A program made the position numbers and the translations under genes. A stretch of DNA of 64,000 bases, from NCBI GenBank assembly GCA_003868215.1, contig QWDQ01000033.1:124001-188000 (forward strand), read 5' to 3'. The DNA is from Pseudophaeomoniella oleicola (lineage: Eukaryota > Ascomycota > Eurotiomycetes > Phaeomoniellales > Phaeomoniellaceae). The notes under the pieces are model-generated. The model saw only the letters and a program-made list of their open reading frames with translations, did no database searches and was not told the DNA's origin. Below, piece by piece: positions 13,797 to 24,724 of this stretch; within the stretch, counting starts at the first letter, position 1, and every line of letters begins with the position of its first letter.

Positions 13797-14448
13797 ATTA
13801 ATACCAACATTATCGGTTGTGGATGGATGTTACAGGTAGCAAATGGCTGTGGTGATGGCCAAATTTTGGGATATGATTACCGGTCCATTCGAGCTGGTGA
13901 TCCGATGGAGCATGTGATAACGAATACCTCGGGAGGTTTCTTCGGATTGCAGAACCATGCAACGGAGGAACGGTGGGCAATTCTGTGGTTCATTGAAAGC
14001 AAGCGAGAAAAGTAAAGCTGCATAAGAAAGCTCTTCACCCTTTTATGATGCAGCTACAACTAGGTAGATAGCATGTCGTACTTGGTACGTAGTAGTTTAG
14101 ATACAATATGAAATGGCATTGCGCGACCAAAAGCGAAGCTCGGGAACAAACATGTTTTCTCATTTGGAGATAAATGGTTTATTTCATCATTTGATCATTG
14201 ATCTCTTAAAAGTCGTCGTTCTATCATACGTCATTCATCAATTCATCACCTTCGGCGGTATCATGAGACTCATAGAAAGACATAAACATGTTCGGCCCAC
14301 GTCGAATAGTCGGATGGGCCCCGATATCTCGGAAATCCACCTCCCATGTCAGGTCCTGATCCTTTCAATGAGAAAAACTTGCTGCAATCAATCAGCTCCC
14401 CCCCCCCTTGTGTTCTCATTAGTAGTAGTAGTAGTACTACTACTACTA
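13797..14448. other. Convergent spacer, Ran / F-box
   Basis: Holds the 3' UTRs of Ran (+) and the F-box gene (-). A TACGTAGTAG motif lies at 14086-14095, a run of C at 14399-14407, and the TAG/TAC hairpin listed separately. No gene seen. Confidence 0.5.
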
Positions 14449-14452
14449 CTAC
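14420..14452. repeat. TAG/TAC trinucleotide inverted repeat at F-box stop
   Basis: On the minus strand five tandem TAG units are followed by five tandem TAC units, a near-perfect self-complementary hairpin. The first TAG is the stop codon of the F-box gene, so the reading frame ends in five consecutive in-frame stops at the head of its 3' UTR. Confidence 0.9.
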
Positions 14453-16218
14453 CACTCCATCCTTCCCCCAGTCCTAATCCTCCAGGCCAAATCCATTGCT
14501 TCGACAAAGCCCTTGCCAGCCCTCACGCGCTCAACCTCATCGGCCCATTTCTCCCACTTGCCTTTCCGGCCGCCTCGGACGATCTTGCCCAGCGTGCGGC
14601 CGAGAACCCGCATGACGCATTTGTTGTCCATGCCGGGCCTGATGAACGGCGTGTAGGGTTCGAGGCGGTAGGTGTCGACGTCTTCCCAGAGGGGACCTTC
14701 GACGCACTCTTCATCGGAAGAGGAGGTGGCAGTGGGGGGTCGGCTGGGGTGTGACGGGGGTTTGAGGGTGGATTGGGAGAGGGAGAGGAGGAGGGGGACC
14801 TCGAGGGTGCTGTCGCCGTCGTGGATGAGGGAAGAGGTCATGGAGAAGGTGTCTCTGGGCTTTGGGCGCGGAGGTGGGGGGCACAGATGCTTGGGAAGAG
14901 GTGGGTATGGCTCTTGATCAGCGAAGCGTACTGATTTCTGAGAGTCGGCGGATTTCTTATGTTTTATGTGTCGTTTATAGCGAGGTTTCCATTTATCGCT
15001 ACCATGAATCGCATTGAGAGGCTCCATTGCCTCATCCCAGTTGCCCCGCAGAATGTTAGTCTCTTGGAACGAAAATTCCAGGAGCGTGTGCCTGTTTGTG
15101 TGTATAAAGTCGGCAACCTGGGAGGCGGAGGTGATGAGGGCATTGCGGAGAAAGAAACGTTCCAGCTTGCGGAAGCGGAGAGGTCGGAGGAGCGGATGCG
15201 TAAATGGCATCGTCTCTACTGGTATGCGAGCGAACAGAGTTGGCGGAACTAACCCGTCTGGCGATGGCGGATACGTTCCGGGAGGTGTATATGGTGGCGT
15301 TAGAGGCCGACTGCGTTCTGGTACACACATGCTAGGCTCCGTGTGGAATGACAATGGCATGGGCCCAGAGGAGCCGAGCCATGTGAAATCCAGATACTCC
15401 AGGGAAGTGAAAGTTCGCAGATACGTGTGCATAATCTTGTATTGGTCTGTCGTGAACTTTGCGCATGTCGCGTAGCACTCGATCTCTATCGTGAGGGAAG
15501 TGACCCGACGCCAGACACTGCTAGATCTGGGAGAGGAGCCGAGCGAGATGTCAGGGCGTAAGTAAAGCGGCGCCATGGAGTGGACTGGTGCAAGCGTCAG
15601 CGAACGCAGGTATTTAGGAGCCACGCGTTCGACAGCCATTCGAAGCGAGACAAGAGCATAATCAACGGCGGATCGACGATATCGATGCTGAGCAGGTTGA
15701 TCTGGACAAGAAATCGACAGCGATCTCATATTAGGTGTTGCCTCCAAGCAACGTATAAAGCCCCAGATGTTGGTAGCGGCATGAAAAATCGGAGGATACT
15801 CCATGATCAAAAGATCCATGATGTCGGGGCTGCCAAACTTCGTCTCACTAAATCGATGCTCAGAAGGGCCGTTGAGCTCGACTTCTGGTCGATAATTAAA
15901 CGTGTGTTCCTCGCCCTCCGCATCGAGTAAGGGTGGTAAAAAGGTGTCGGGCGTATGAGGCATCGAAAACTTGACCCCTTGGACATGATGCCCGATACGT
16001 TCCAGGGCGTTCATGCGGGCCTGCCGCGAGAACGTGTTCGGTTTAAAATTAATTATAACATCAGTGAAAAGGACGCGAGCAACATCGTCAGCAAAGGGCC
16101 GGCAGACGAGTCTTAATTTCTTGAGTTCTCTCGGGGGGAGATAGGAAAGGAGAAGGTCATGTGTGGTATCGTTTTGCCAAAAGGCACAAAACGAGGGTGA
16201 TGGTTCCGAGGACTCCAT
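14449..16218 (-). CDS. F-box domain protein, function unknown
   Basis: A single open frame of 589 residues. The N-terminus contains an F-box-like motif at about 17-55: DLLLSYLPPRELKKLRLVC followed by RPFADDVARVLFTDV. F-box proteins bring substrates to the Skp1-Cul1 ubiquitin ligase. The middle (about 60-400) has scattered Leu-rich strands such as SLEYLDFTWLG and LLEFSFQETNIL that may form a degenerate leucine-rich repeat fold, as in many fungal F-box proteins. A Pro/Ser-rich low-complexity region covers about 410-510. The C-terminus is basic. The substrate is unknown. The frame closes in the tandem TAG tract. Confidence 0.8.
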   Translation of the reverse strand: MESSEPSPSFCAFWQNDTTHDLLLSYLPPRELKKLRLVCRPFADDVARVLFTDVIINFKPNTFSRQARMNALERIGHHVQGVKFSMPHTPDTFLPPLLDAEGEEHTFNYRPEVELNGPSEHRFSETKFGSPDIMDLLIMEYPPIFHAATNIWGFIRCLEATPNMRSLSISCPDQPAQHRYRRSAVDYALVSLRMAVERVAPKYLRSLTLAPVHSMAPLYLRPDISLGSSPRSSSVWRRVTSLTIEIECYATCAKFTTDQYKIMHTYLRTFTSLEYLDFTWLGSSGPMPLSFHTEPSMCVPERSRPLTPPYTPPGTYPPSPDGLVPPTLFARIPVETMPFTHPLLRPLRFRKLERFFLRNALITSASQVADFIHTNRHTLLEFSFQETNILRGNWDEAMEPLNAIHGSDKWKPRYKRHIKHKKSADSQKSVRFADQEPYPPLPKHLCPPPPRPKPRDTFSMTSSLIHDGDSTLEVPLLLSLSQSTLKPPSHPSRPPTATSSSDEECVEGPLWEDVDTYRLEPYTPFIRPGMDNKCVMRVLGRTLGKIVRGGRKGKWEKWADEVERVRAGKGFVEAMDLAWRIRTGGRMEW

Positions 16219-18218
16219 GTTCCAGATGGAATACGGGAATGCCGGACTTGTAAGTCAGCAGAGCATAAACAGGTATCGATCGAACATGCGAATGCTTGCG
16301 CTAGGCAAAGAACATATTGAGAATTTGAAAGTGACTCATGAAGTGTTAAGATAATCGTACGAGAATGGAAAGAAACGGAACGAAACGAAACATGATAATG
16401 AAGGGCAGAGACCTGCTCTTGAGGCATCAAGTTTGTATCACCGGCCTTTGGAGGGGGATGGGTTTGCCCGATTCAAGGTCGTACAAGTCTGCTGGGCAGA
16501 GCAGATGTGAGTCATAATGGCCAGTCGATTCCCGAGAGGATGAGCGTTGAGGAGAGGCGAAGTGCAGTAGACTGAACGCGAGAATATCGCGAAGATGGAA
16601 CCATTGAGACGTGATGAGTGGTGGGACATCGTGAAGTTCATGGATGGAGTGTTGTTTGGCCTGGGTTCCAGCCTCCCGAATAAGCAAAGTCAGACGTTGT
16701 GTAGCGTTGACCGTCCCACTTCGGCCCTGCAACCGCGTCGGTCGTTGCGGGGGCTAAGATTACGACCCGTTGACCCTAAGGATCCTCTAATGGTCCCTAA
16801 GGCCCCGAGGCGGTCAGGATCACCATTGAGCCAATCAGTTCACAATGTTTCGAGCAACATGATTCCCTCCGCCTCTGTTTCATCGCGAAGCATGGACGCG
16901 GTCCGTTCAGGGCCGCCGAAGTTTCGGCTTGGGAGAACCGATGTTTATATTGCCATTGAAAGCCATGTGGTGCTGTCGGAGTACTTCAAGGCCACAGATC
17001 TTCGAGCTTGCAGTGAAGAACTGGTCTTCTTGATAGGAAAATGTGCTGATATCGGCCGCCAGTGAGTTACACGTAGTGGTCTTCTTCGCGTCGAGGTTCG
17101 AGTAAACTGGCTCAAATGTTTCCCTTTCTCGACGCGCAACAGCAAAGGTCGGTTTGTGTCACACTCAAGCAGAGCCAGCATGGCTATATGAAATCTGTGT
17201 TTTGGCAGGGCTGGTTCTTCATATTATTGTTTGCTTGATGCTCCAGGCATTGTTTTGAAGGACATCCATTCACTAGACGCATCTCAATACTGTAGAGAGT
17301 AGGACAGTATCAGTATGTACACTCCGTTCGCCTTTCATCATCCGAATAATGGTACTGCTCGAGAAATCAAGGTAGAGATAGACGTATAGCGTGCTATGAG
17401 ATGTATGTCTAAGTTTGTTATGGGAACTTGAAGTGATGGTGGCAATGACGATGAAAATGAGAAAATGGTTTTCGCCCGAATCACAGTGGAAAATCCAGCG
17501 TATGAAGCCCGTAGCAAGATTTGCATCACAGCCGCAGGTGCATACCTAAGGTAGGTAAGGTAGGCGACGCACGGAATCAGCAGACGTCAGGACAGACGAG
17601 ACATACTACAATACGCCACGATGCCAGTCAGATTACAAACTGCCTGTCACATTGTAGCATTTTAGCCTGAGTGCTGCCTGACGTGGAACAAAGGAACAAA
17701 GGAAACGATATTTGTATAGTTTCGTGGTAGGCTCTCCAAGGCTTACTGTGGCAATTTTCCACAGTGATGCTCATTTATACACCTCGAGGTACAGTAAATT
17801 CCTGTGTGTAGAATGCATGAGAGTGCAGTGTTGGCGTGCACACGCTTCTCCAATGGCTAGGACGCGGCTCCTGAAAGCTTCACCTTGAATATAACAATGA
17901 AAGTACAATATTAGACAATGTAAAACATATTTCCTCAAGCAGAGTGGTCCCTTTTTTTTTTCTGTTCTCCTCTGTCGTTCCTTCAGATTCTGATTTCGCC
18001 CAGTGCTCCTGACAACGACTTATCTCCAAAGCCTCGCTGCTATATCCAACTCTGATTGACGGAGTTTTGCCACGGCGCATCATCAGTAGATCAGAAGTAC
18101 ACGTATATGAACCAAACTCGCCCTCACTTGCGCTGCGCCACCTCCCCAAATCAGCCGAGTGCACATCTTCTGGACTTTCAATCTCATGCGCCTCGCATCG
18201 TTCTAGGCTGTGACCACC
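16219..18218. other. 2 kb intergenic, no supported gene
   Basis: Divergent space between the F-box gene (-) and the SNF2 gene (+). An open frame at 16595-17065 (+, 156 codons) is Ser/Arg-rich, lacks a recognisable domain and begins in the likely F-box 5' UTR; I do not call it. CCTAAGGTAGGTAAGGTAGG repeats lie at 17546-17565. Confidence 0.45.
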
Positions 18219-21200
18219 ATGGCTGACTCCTTAGGCGGCCTGCCGCTCACCGACCTCCTCGACGAACAACAACTTGTACAAGTACAGCTCGCAACACTTG
18301 ATCCATCAGCAGATGACTTTCATAGCTTAAAGATGGGGCTTGAGAACAGGCTGGTCTACCTCAACCACGAGATACAGAAAGCAAGGCGCGAAGGCGGAGA
18401 TGATATATCCCAGAACCCCTTTGCGCTTGATGGCGCGACAAGTGCGGTCTTTGATGAACCATATGACAGCTCCAGCGCTTCAGGCGCGCATACTGGCGAC
18501 AGCTCTGCATCCTTTCAAAGCTTCCAAACAAATCCGGCGTTGCGATCTCCTCCAATGAATCTCCCTAATCGGAAGCGACCGCGAGGAAGCCTAGATGTCC
18601 CTTCGGGGCTGCAGCACCAGGCAAAGTCTCGGCGGACAACACCCAGTCCGTCAGCCAGTGTGGACTCCAGTCCTCAAACAACCTCTTCTGATGGTTTCGA
18701 GGGTGACGATAATCTACGACGATTCTTCGGGCCCGGCATATTTGATGACTACCGAACGTTGGGAAAGGAAGCAAAGCGGGCGCAGAAGGAGTTGCAAGAA
18801 CGTATCGAGCAGGAACGGCGTGATGAAGATTATGCGAGAGCTTTGCAAGAAGAATACAACCAGCAGCCGCCGTTTTCCGTGCCTCGCGCAACGTCCCAGA
18901 CAGTCCTCGACCGTACGACAGGTGGAATCAAGACAATGCCGCCTCCACCAAAGCCGTCCACGTCTCTCGACCCCTATTCAAAGTCGTTCACTGGAGATGG
19001 CCCCACCGGATCTTCTTCGAATATCCCCAGTTGGTCAGCTTCCTCGATACCTGGTTCCTATCAGGACTTCGACGATGATAGCAACATTGTCGACCTGGGC
19101 AGCGAAGACGATGATGATTTCGAAGAGATTCCTTCAGAACTATTCCAGCCCAACATCAATAGAGGTTACAATGGTATCATGGTGCCACCACTTCCGGGCT
19201 TTGGACATATCAACCCGTATAGTGTCAATCCGACACCGTGGGCTGGTGGTGGCGGTACAAGTGTCTACTCTAATCGAGCATACGATTACATTGACCAGCA
19301 AATCAACGGGTATGGAGTAGCCGCCTCTGGCTTCGCTTCCCGAACTGGTCCAGGGTCGTTCCCCGGAATTAGCAACTCAATGCCATTCCCACCCATTGAT
19401 CTTACTCGTCGAGGTCCGTGGGACGAGGGAGAAGATGGGAACACGGAAGAAGAGATCAAAAATCTACTCGAGAATATCCGTCCTGACGAGGAGCTGATGA
19501 ATGGAGACCGAGAGGGGGATCCAGATGCCATGAGGTTCCCATTGATGGCGCATCAGAAGCTAGGCTTATCCTGGATGAAAAACATGGAAGAAGGCTCAAA
19601 CAAGGGAGGAATCCTTGCCGACGACATGGGGCTGGGAAAAACCATTCAGGCTCTTGCACTCATTGTGTCCCGGCCATCAGATGATAGCCAATGCAAGACG
19701 ACTTTGATCGTAGCTCCGGTTGCCCTGATGCAGCAGTGGAAACGCGAAATTGAACACAAACTTCAACCTTCGAAGAGACTTTCTGTCCTGATACTGCACG
19801 GTCCTGACCGAAATAGAAACTGGAAAAGTCTGAAGCACTACGATATTGTGTTGACGACGTACGGCACTATCGCTACAGAACTCAAACGAAAGATACAGTG
19901 GGATGCCAAGAAGAAAGCCAATCCAAATCTCAGACCAACTAGTAAGGAAGATTGTCTTCCCCTTCTTGATGACGAATGCCACTGGTACAGAGTCATTCTT
20001 GATGAGGCCCAGCACATCAAGAACAAGAGCACAAAAGCAGCTCTTGCTGCTGCTCACATCCGAAGTAAGTATCGGTGGTGTATGACAGGAACGCCGATGA
20101 TGAACAGTGTTCTCGAACTCTATTCGTTGATCCATTTCCTGCGCATACGGCCATACAACTCTAGTGAATCTTTCAATCGGGATTTCACGAGACCGCTCAA
20201 AGGCAGGGATGGCGAATCAAAAGATCGTGCTATGAGGGCGTTGCAGGCACTACTGAAGGCGATACTCTTACGTCGAACGAAGAAGTCGAAGGTTGACGGA
20301 AAGCCACTTCTACAATTGCCCGACAAGATCGTTGAGGCGACCCATGCCGCATTCAGTCAAGACGAGCTTGCTTTCTACCAAGGCATTGAAGGTAAAGCCC
20401 AGCTCACCTTCAACAGATATCTCAGCGCAGGCACAGTTGGGCGGAACTATTCGAATATTCTTGTCCTCCTGCTTCGACTTCGCCAGGCTTGCTGCCATCC
20501 TCATCTGATCAAAGACTTCGGAATAGAGACCGCCGCCAATACTGAAATCAATCTCAAGGCTAATGCGGAGGCTTTTGGGCCTGAGGTCGTAGCTCGGCTG
20601 AAAGAAGTTGAAGCATTCGACTGCCCGATATGCATTGATGTTTGCGAAAACCCTCAAATCTTCTTTCCTTGCGGGCATGCCGCCTGCCTTGAATGCTTTT
20701 CACGCATGTCAGATCCTACTCTGGCCTTGGCCGAAGGCCGCGACGGCTCCCTGCAAATCAAGTGTCCGCACTGCCGGACTCCACTTGATCCGACCAAAGT
20801 CACCGATTTCAACACCTTCAAAGCGGTTCACTTCCCAGACGCAAATAGCGAACAAAGTGAAGCGGAATTGATCGAAAAGGACGAAAAGAACGGAAGCGAG
20901 AGTGACACTGAGACTGGCTCCGAAACTGAGACCGAGAGTGACACCGGAAGTGATAGTGAGACAGAAGATGGTGATGTTGAGGATGATGACAGCATCAAAG
21001 GTTTTGTCGTTTCGGATGAAGATGAAGATGCCCTGAAAGCTGAGCCTGATGATGATGACGACGACCTTGGCTCCCGGAAATTCCATGCCGAGAAACCTAA
21101 TGTAAAACGAGAAGACGTCTCCTCAAACTCGGAAGTAAATGGTTCGCATAAGGGCAAGGAGAAAGTTGTCGATAAGCCGAAGAAATTGCCTACAAATCCC

Positions 21201-21920
21201 AAGAAATCCAAGAAATCCAGCGGATCCAAGCGACAGAGGAAGCAGAAGAAGAAAGGCAAGGGTAAGGAAAGAGAGAAGCTCGAGAAAACAAAATTGTCGT
21301 TGGCTCAACTTCGCAAAGATGGTCTGAAGAACAAGAAGGCGAAGCGTAGATACCTTGACCAATTGGCCGAGGATTGGATCAGCAGCGCAAAAGTTGATAA
21401 GACCATGGAGATACTTCAAGCGGTCCATGATCGGGGTCATGGTGAGAAGACTATTGTGTTCTCTGCTTTTACGTCTTTACTTGACCTTCTCGAAGTCCCA
21501 ATATCTAGGAAGGACTGGAATTACAGGCGGTACGATGGCAGTCTAAGACCGGCAGAACGCAACGATGCCGTCCTTGAATTCTCTGACAAACCGAGCTGTA
21601 CCATCATGTTGGTATCTCTCAAAGCAGGAAACGCAGGCTTGAATCTCACGGCTGCAAACAACGTGGTGATTTTCGATCCTTTCTGGAATCCGTACATTGA
21701 GGAGCAAGCCATCGATCGTGCTTATCGCATCGGCCAACGGAGGGAAGTCCACGTTCATCGCATCATTGTGCCAGACACAGTGGAGGATCGTATCCTTGCT
21801 TTGCAAGAGAAGAAGCGAGAGTTGATTGAGAATGCTCTGGATGAGAACGCCGGTCGTTCCGTTGCAAGACTTGGAGAGCGAGAGCTTGCTTATCTTTTCG
21901 GTGTTCGAAGGAATACTTGA
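18219..21920 (+). CDS. ULS1: SNF2-family ATPase with RING finger (Uls1/Ris1-like)
   Basis: An intronless protein of 1233 residues. The start is the ATG at 18219 in CCACCATGG context. The N-terminal 430 residues are disordered, with a short coiled coil at about 185-215. SNF2 motifs follow: I GGILADDMGLGKTIQAL (about 463), II ILDEAQHIKN (about 592), III MTGTPMMNS, then a C3HC4 RING inserted between the lobes (about 800-855; CPICIDVCENPQIFFPCGH then CPHCRTPLD). Motifs V and VI are in SLKAGNAGLNLTAANNVV and EEQAIDRAYRIGQRREVH (about 1133-1175). Between RING and lobe 2 lie an acidic stretch and a Lys-rich stretch. SIM-like sequences NIVDLGSEDDDDFEE (about 288) and FVVSDEDED (about 928) support a SUMO-targeted role as in yeast Uls1, which removes or ubiquitinates SUMOylated chromatin proteins. 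Rad5 or Rad16 are the alternatives; no HIRAN domain is seen. Confidence 0.87.
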   Translation: MADSLGGLPLTDLLDEQQLVQVQLATLDPSADDFHSLKMGLENRLVYLNHEIQKARREGGDDISQNPFALDGATSAVFDEPYDSSSASGAHTGDSSASFQSFQTNPALRSPPMNLPNRKRPRGSLDVPSGLQHQAKSRRTTPSPSASVDSSPQTTSSDGFEGDDNLRRFFGPGIFDDYRTLGKEAKRAQKELQERIEQERRDEDYARALQEEYNQQPPFSVPRATSQTVLDRTTGGIKTMPPPPKPSTSLDPYSKSFTGDGPTGSSSNIPSWSASSIPGSYQDFDDDSNIVDLGSEDDDDFEEIPSELFQPNINRGYNGIMVPPLPGFGHINPYSVNPTPWAGGGGTSVYSNRAYDYIDQQINGYGVAASGFASRTGPGSFPGISNSMPFPPIDLTRRGPWDEGEDGNTEEEIKNLLENIRPDEELMNGDREGDPDAMRFPLMAHQKLGLSWMKNMEEGSNKGGILADDMGLGKTIQALALIVSRPSDDSQCKTTLIVAPVALMQQWKREIEHKLQPSKRLSVLILHGPDRNRNWKSLKHYDIVLTTYGTIATELKRKIQWDAKKKANPNLRPTSKEDCLPLLDDECHWYRVILDEAQHIKNKSTKAALAAAHIRSKYRWCMTGTPMMNSVLELYSLIHFLRIRPYNSSESFNRDFTRPLKGRDGESKDRAMRALQALLKAILLRRTKKSKVDGKPLLQLPDKIVEATHAAFSQDELAFYQGIEGKAQLTFNRYLSAGTVGRNYSNILVLLLRLRQACCHPHLIKDFGIETAANTEINLKANAEAFGPEVVARLKEVEAFDCPICIDVCENPQIFFPCGHAACLECFSRMSDPTLALAEGRDGSLQIKCPHCRTPLDPTKVTDFNTFKAVHFPDANSEQSEAELIEKDEKNGSESDTETGSETETESDTGSDSETEDGDVEDDDSIKGFVVSDEDEDALKAEPDDDDDDLGSRKFHAEKPNVKREDVSSNSEVNGSHKGKEKVVDKPKKLPTNPKKSKKSSGSKRQRKQKKKGKGKEREKLEKTKLSLAQLRKDGLKNKKAKRRYLDQLAEDWISSAKVDKTMEILQAVHDRGHGEKTIVFSAFTSLLDLLEVPISRKDWNYRRYDGSLRPAERNDAVLEFSDKPSCTIMLVSLKAGNAGLNLTAANNVVIFDPFWNPYIEEQAIDRAYRIGQRREVHVHRIIVPDTVEDRILALQEKKRELIENALDENAGRSVARLGERELAYLFGVRRNT

Positions 21921-22622
21921 TTACCCCTTTACGACCGATACCCTTCGATTCATCATCCTTCCTCGCTTGGTATTTTACGTTTACGAATCACGTCTAGAAG
22001 GCCTGCATGGCAAATGTACAGTAGAATTAGGGACAAATAGGCACTTCATACGATTCAATGGCTAGTCTGATTGCTCAATGCTTTCACCAGGAAAGTTGGC
22101 ATCGTGTGCACATTCGTATTCTATCTGCTGTGTCGTTGAACTCGTCTTTCTCCGATGCATTAAATAGCCCAGGCGCCCAAAGCCAGACTCGTCAATGGCG
22201 ATCGTTTACATGTACGTTGCAGCAGGATCTGAACCGAGGATGTAAACATGCGTGCTGATGCTCAAATAAGATACCCTCGATAATTAGTGCAGCTCACCCC
22301 ACAAGATCGCTACTCTTGCCCTTTGTGGCCTACTCACGTAATTAAGATAGGATCTCCCCAACGTCATGAGAGCTGATCCGGATCCGAAGAGGCATGTGAA
22401 AGAAACCTCGGCTGCCGAAGCTGACTGGAACATCTCTTAAAAGACACTTTCATTTCTTTCATTTAGACATATATTGCTCATCGTCGTCGGGATTTCTCTG
22501 GAGGTTCAAGCTGTTGCAGTCATAGAATATACATCGTCGGCTGTTATCCAGAAATTGCTCACCGCAAACCCCCTAACGTACCCTCGGAGTGTCACTACTA
22601 CACATCGCTTGGGATATCAATC
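21921..22622. other. Intergenic
   Basis: 3' side of the SNF2 gene and promoter of the SCP2 gene. No gene or notable repeat seen. Confidence 0.5.
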
Positions 22623-23299
22623 ATGTCCCTCAAAAACGGTATGAATATTTGCAGCTGCGTTTCTTTGATGGATATTGGACGTCATCCCGAGGAATCTTCA
22701 ACCCTTCGTTGTTCCCAAGATTGATCTATCGCGATTAGCTAATTCCCAAATCGTGCGCAGACGCCTTCACCTCTTCTACTGCGTTCGATCTTATCTCTTC
22801 TTCCCTCTCGTCCTCTGAAGCTGATCGAAAGGACGCCCTCAAGCAAGGGAAGGCAGTGTTTGCATTCACCCTCAAAAATGATGCGGGAGACAGCGACAGT
22901 TGGTACATTGATTTGAAGGAGTCCGGCAAGGTTGGCAAGGGCGCTGCTCCCGACGGAAAGAAAGCGGATGGTATGTGATTCTACCATATCACAGTTCTCT
23001 AGATGCGGTTTTCCACCGATCGTACTTTGCATGGACGCAGATGGCAGATGGACCTTCTCTGACGCAAATTGGTATCCGCTCGAATGATTGAGCTGCACTT
23101 TTGCCGAATCGATCGCTAACATCGGTGCCTTCTAGTAACACTTCTGCTGTCTGACAAGGACTTCGGAAATCTCGTATCCGGCAAGGCTAATGCACAGAAG
23201 CTCTTCATGAGTGGGAAGTTGAAGGTCAAGGGTGATGTGATGAAGGCTACCAAGATGGAACCTATCCTGAAAAGGGCGCAAACGAAGGCGAAGCTATAG
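22623..23299 (+). CDS. SCP2 sterol-carrier domain protein, peroxisomal
   Basis: Three exons, 22623-22638, 22761-22970 and 23136-23299, give 129 residues with correct phases. The whole protein is one SCP2 domain: VFAFTLKNDAGDSDSWYIDL, then VTLLLSDKDFGNLVSGKANA and LFMSGKLKVKGDVMKATKM, which are the hallmark strands and lid helix. It ends in AKL, a canonical peroxisomal targeting signal type 1. Stand-alone fungal SCP2 proteins bind acyl-CoA or lipids in the peroxisome matrix and assist beta-oxidation. The first exon is only 16 bases (MSLKN), as often in this family. Confidence 0.93.
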
Positions 23300-24220
23300 A
23301 TGGCGCACTGTCAAGTATCTTACACCTACGCCGAGTCTGTATTGACTGGTGGAGAGATCGCAGCTCTTTTGCATCTGAGGCCCAGTGCCGCTATAGAGCA
23401 TGTCTCTGGATGGTAAAAGCTCTGTGTGTACTTGGAGCTTTTGTATTTAGGTATTTAAATACCTATCAACACTGCACCGGCGGGGGGGGGAGGATTTGGG
23501 TATTTTCAATTTCGCAACAGATAGTAAATACCTTGGTGGTCAATTGTATACTTCTTGGATTGGCGCTTCGTATGTTGTGATACTCTCTGAGGCAAAGCGC
23601 CCGTCTTCCTATACTCCGAGGCTCCCTGTGGAAAAGTACAATGGAATATATATTCTGCCTAGCGAGATGGTCGACCCGACCATATCTATAGGCTACATCA
23701 CGTGCGTCACCGGATAATCAATAAATACACACACACAGATGTTAGTAGGGAAGGGATTCTCTATCTTCAGAAAGATGTACAGTCAGAGCCATTCACTGTA
23801 TTTATACTGTTGTATACAACAGTTGTATGCTGCTGTGAGCCATCAAACGCAACGCGATGACGCTGATTAACGGTAGCACCGTTCACTGTGGCAAGGCGGT
23901 AGGCGCGCCAGAGGAACGCGGCGAGTGGCCCCTCAACTAAAATTTAAGGGACGAGCGGCTGCCGGACCTACCACGTAGTAGGACCATAGGGCCAAGACCC
24001 TTGGAAGTCCTAAAAGTCTCGGGTCATGTGAGGCAGTGCATTGCTTGGGGAACACTTCGATTACCTATATTGCGATTGCTGCACGCACCTGCGACGATTG
24101 TAAACTTATCCCGCTCAGCACCTTTATCGAGACCTCCCTCATCATTACAAGTCTTCGAATTCATCACCATTGACCCCGTTCGACCAACCCTATTCATCCT
24201 ACGAGTGCGATTTCGCGATC
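23300..24220. other. Intergenic
   Basis: No gene seen. It holds a G run (23480-23490), a repeated CAACTGTTGTATACAAC-like segment near 23808-23830 and a CCACGTAGTAGG motif near 23970. Confidence 0.5.
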
Positions 24221-24724
24221 ATGGCATTCTGTATCACTTTTGGAACACATAGTAAGTTGTCTCGCGCTGTTGCGCCAATTCAGGTATTCTGACACCGCGC
24301 AGCGTTCACGAATCAACTTGAAGGGTTCGAGGGAGTTACAGCTCAGGTAAGAGGCGTGCCGCGCAACTCAAGGGAGAGGGCACTGACCGAGTTGTAGTGT
24401 CATAATTGTGGAAACTGGGCGGCACACTGTATAACAACGTGGGAATGGATCACAGTATGCTTCGTTGTAAGTTGGCCTCTGCCGAATGCTAACACAGTCA
24501 TGGAGCGCTGATCGCTGACCGCTGAACAGCCCGTGATTCCTTTGTCATTTCACAAATACAAGGAAGTCGCCTGCCCAATATGTAACTTCCGACAAGACAT
24601 CAAGAACAGACCAGATGTACAGTCACAACATCCAGGCTCGGGAGGTATACCGCCTCAGCAACACATGGGTCCGCAGGGTTGGGGTGGGCAACCCCCGCCG
24701 CCAGGACAACCGCAGTACAAATGA
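24221..24724 (+). CDS. Small zinc-ribbon protein
   Basis: Four exons, 24221-24251, 24303-24346, 24398-24466 and 24530-24724, give 112 residues. Two CxxC knuckles, CHNCGNWAAHC and CPICNFRQD, are separated by about 35 residues including a hydrophobic stretch (ITVCFVPVIPLSFHKYKEV), the arrangement of the fungal zinc-ribbon 15 family. The tail is Gly/Pro/Gln rich (GPQGWGGQPPPPGQPQYK). The family is widespread in filamentous fungi without a firm function. The start gives MAFCITFGT. All junctions keep phase. Confidence 0.82.

Noticed and set aside
16595-17065. 156-codon open frame before the SNF2 gene
   Set aside because: Ser/Arg-rich without domain, splice or start-context support; probably the F-box leader region read on the opposite strand.
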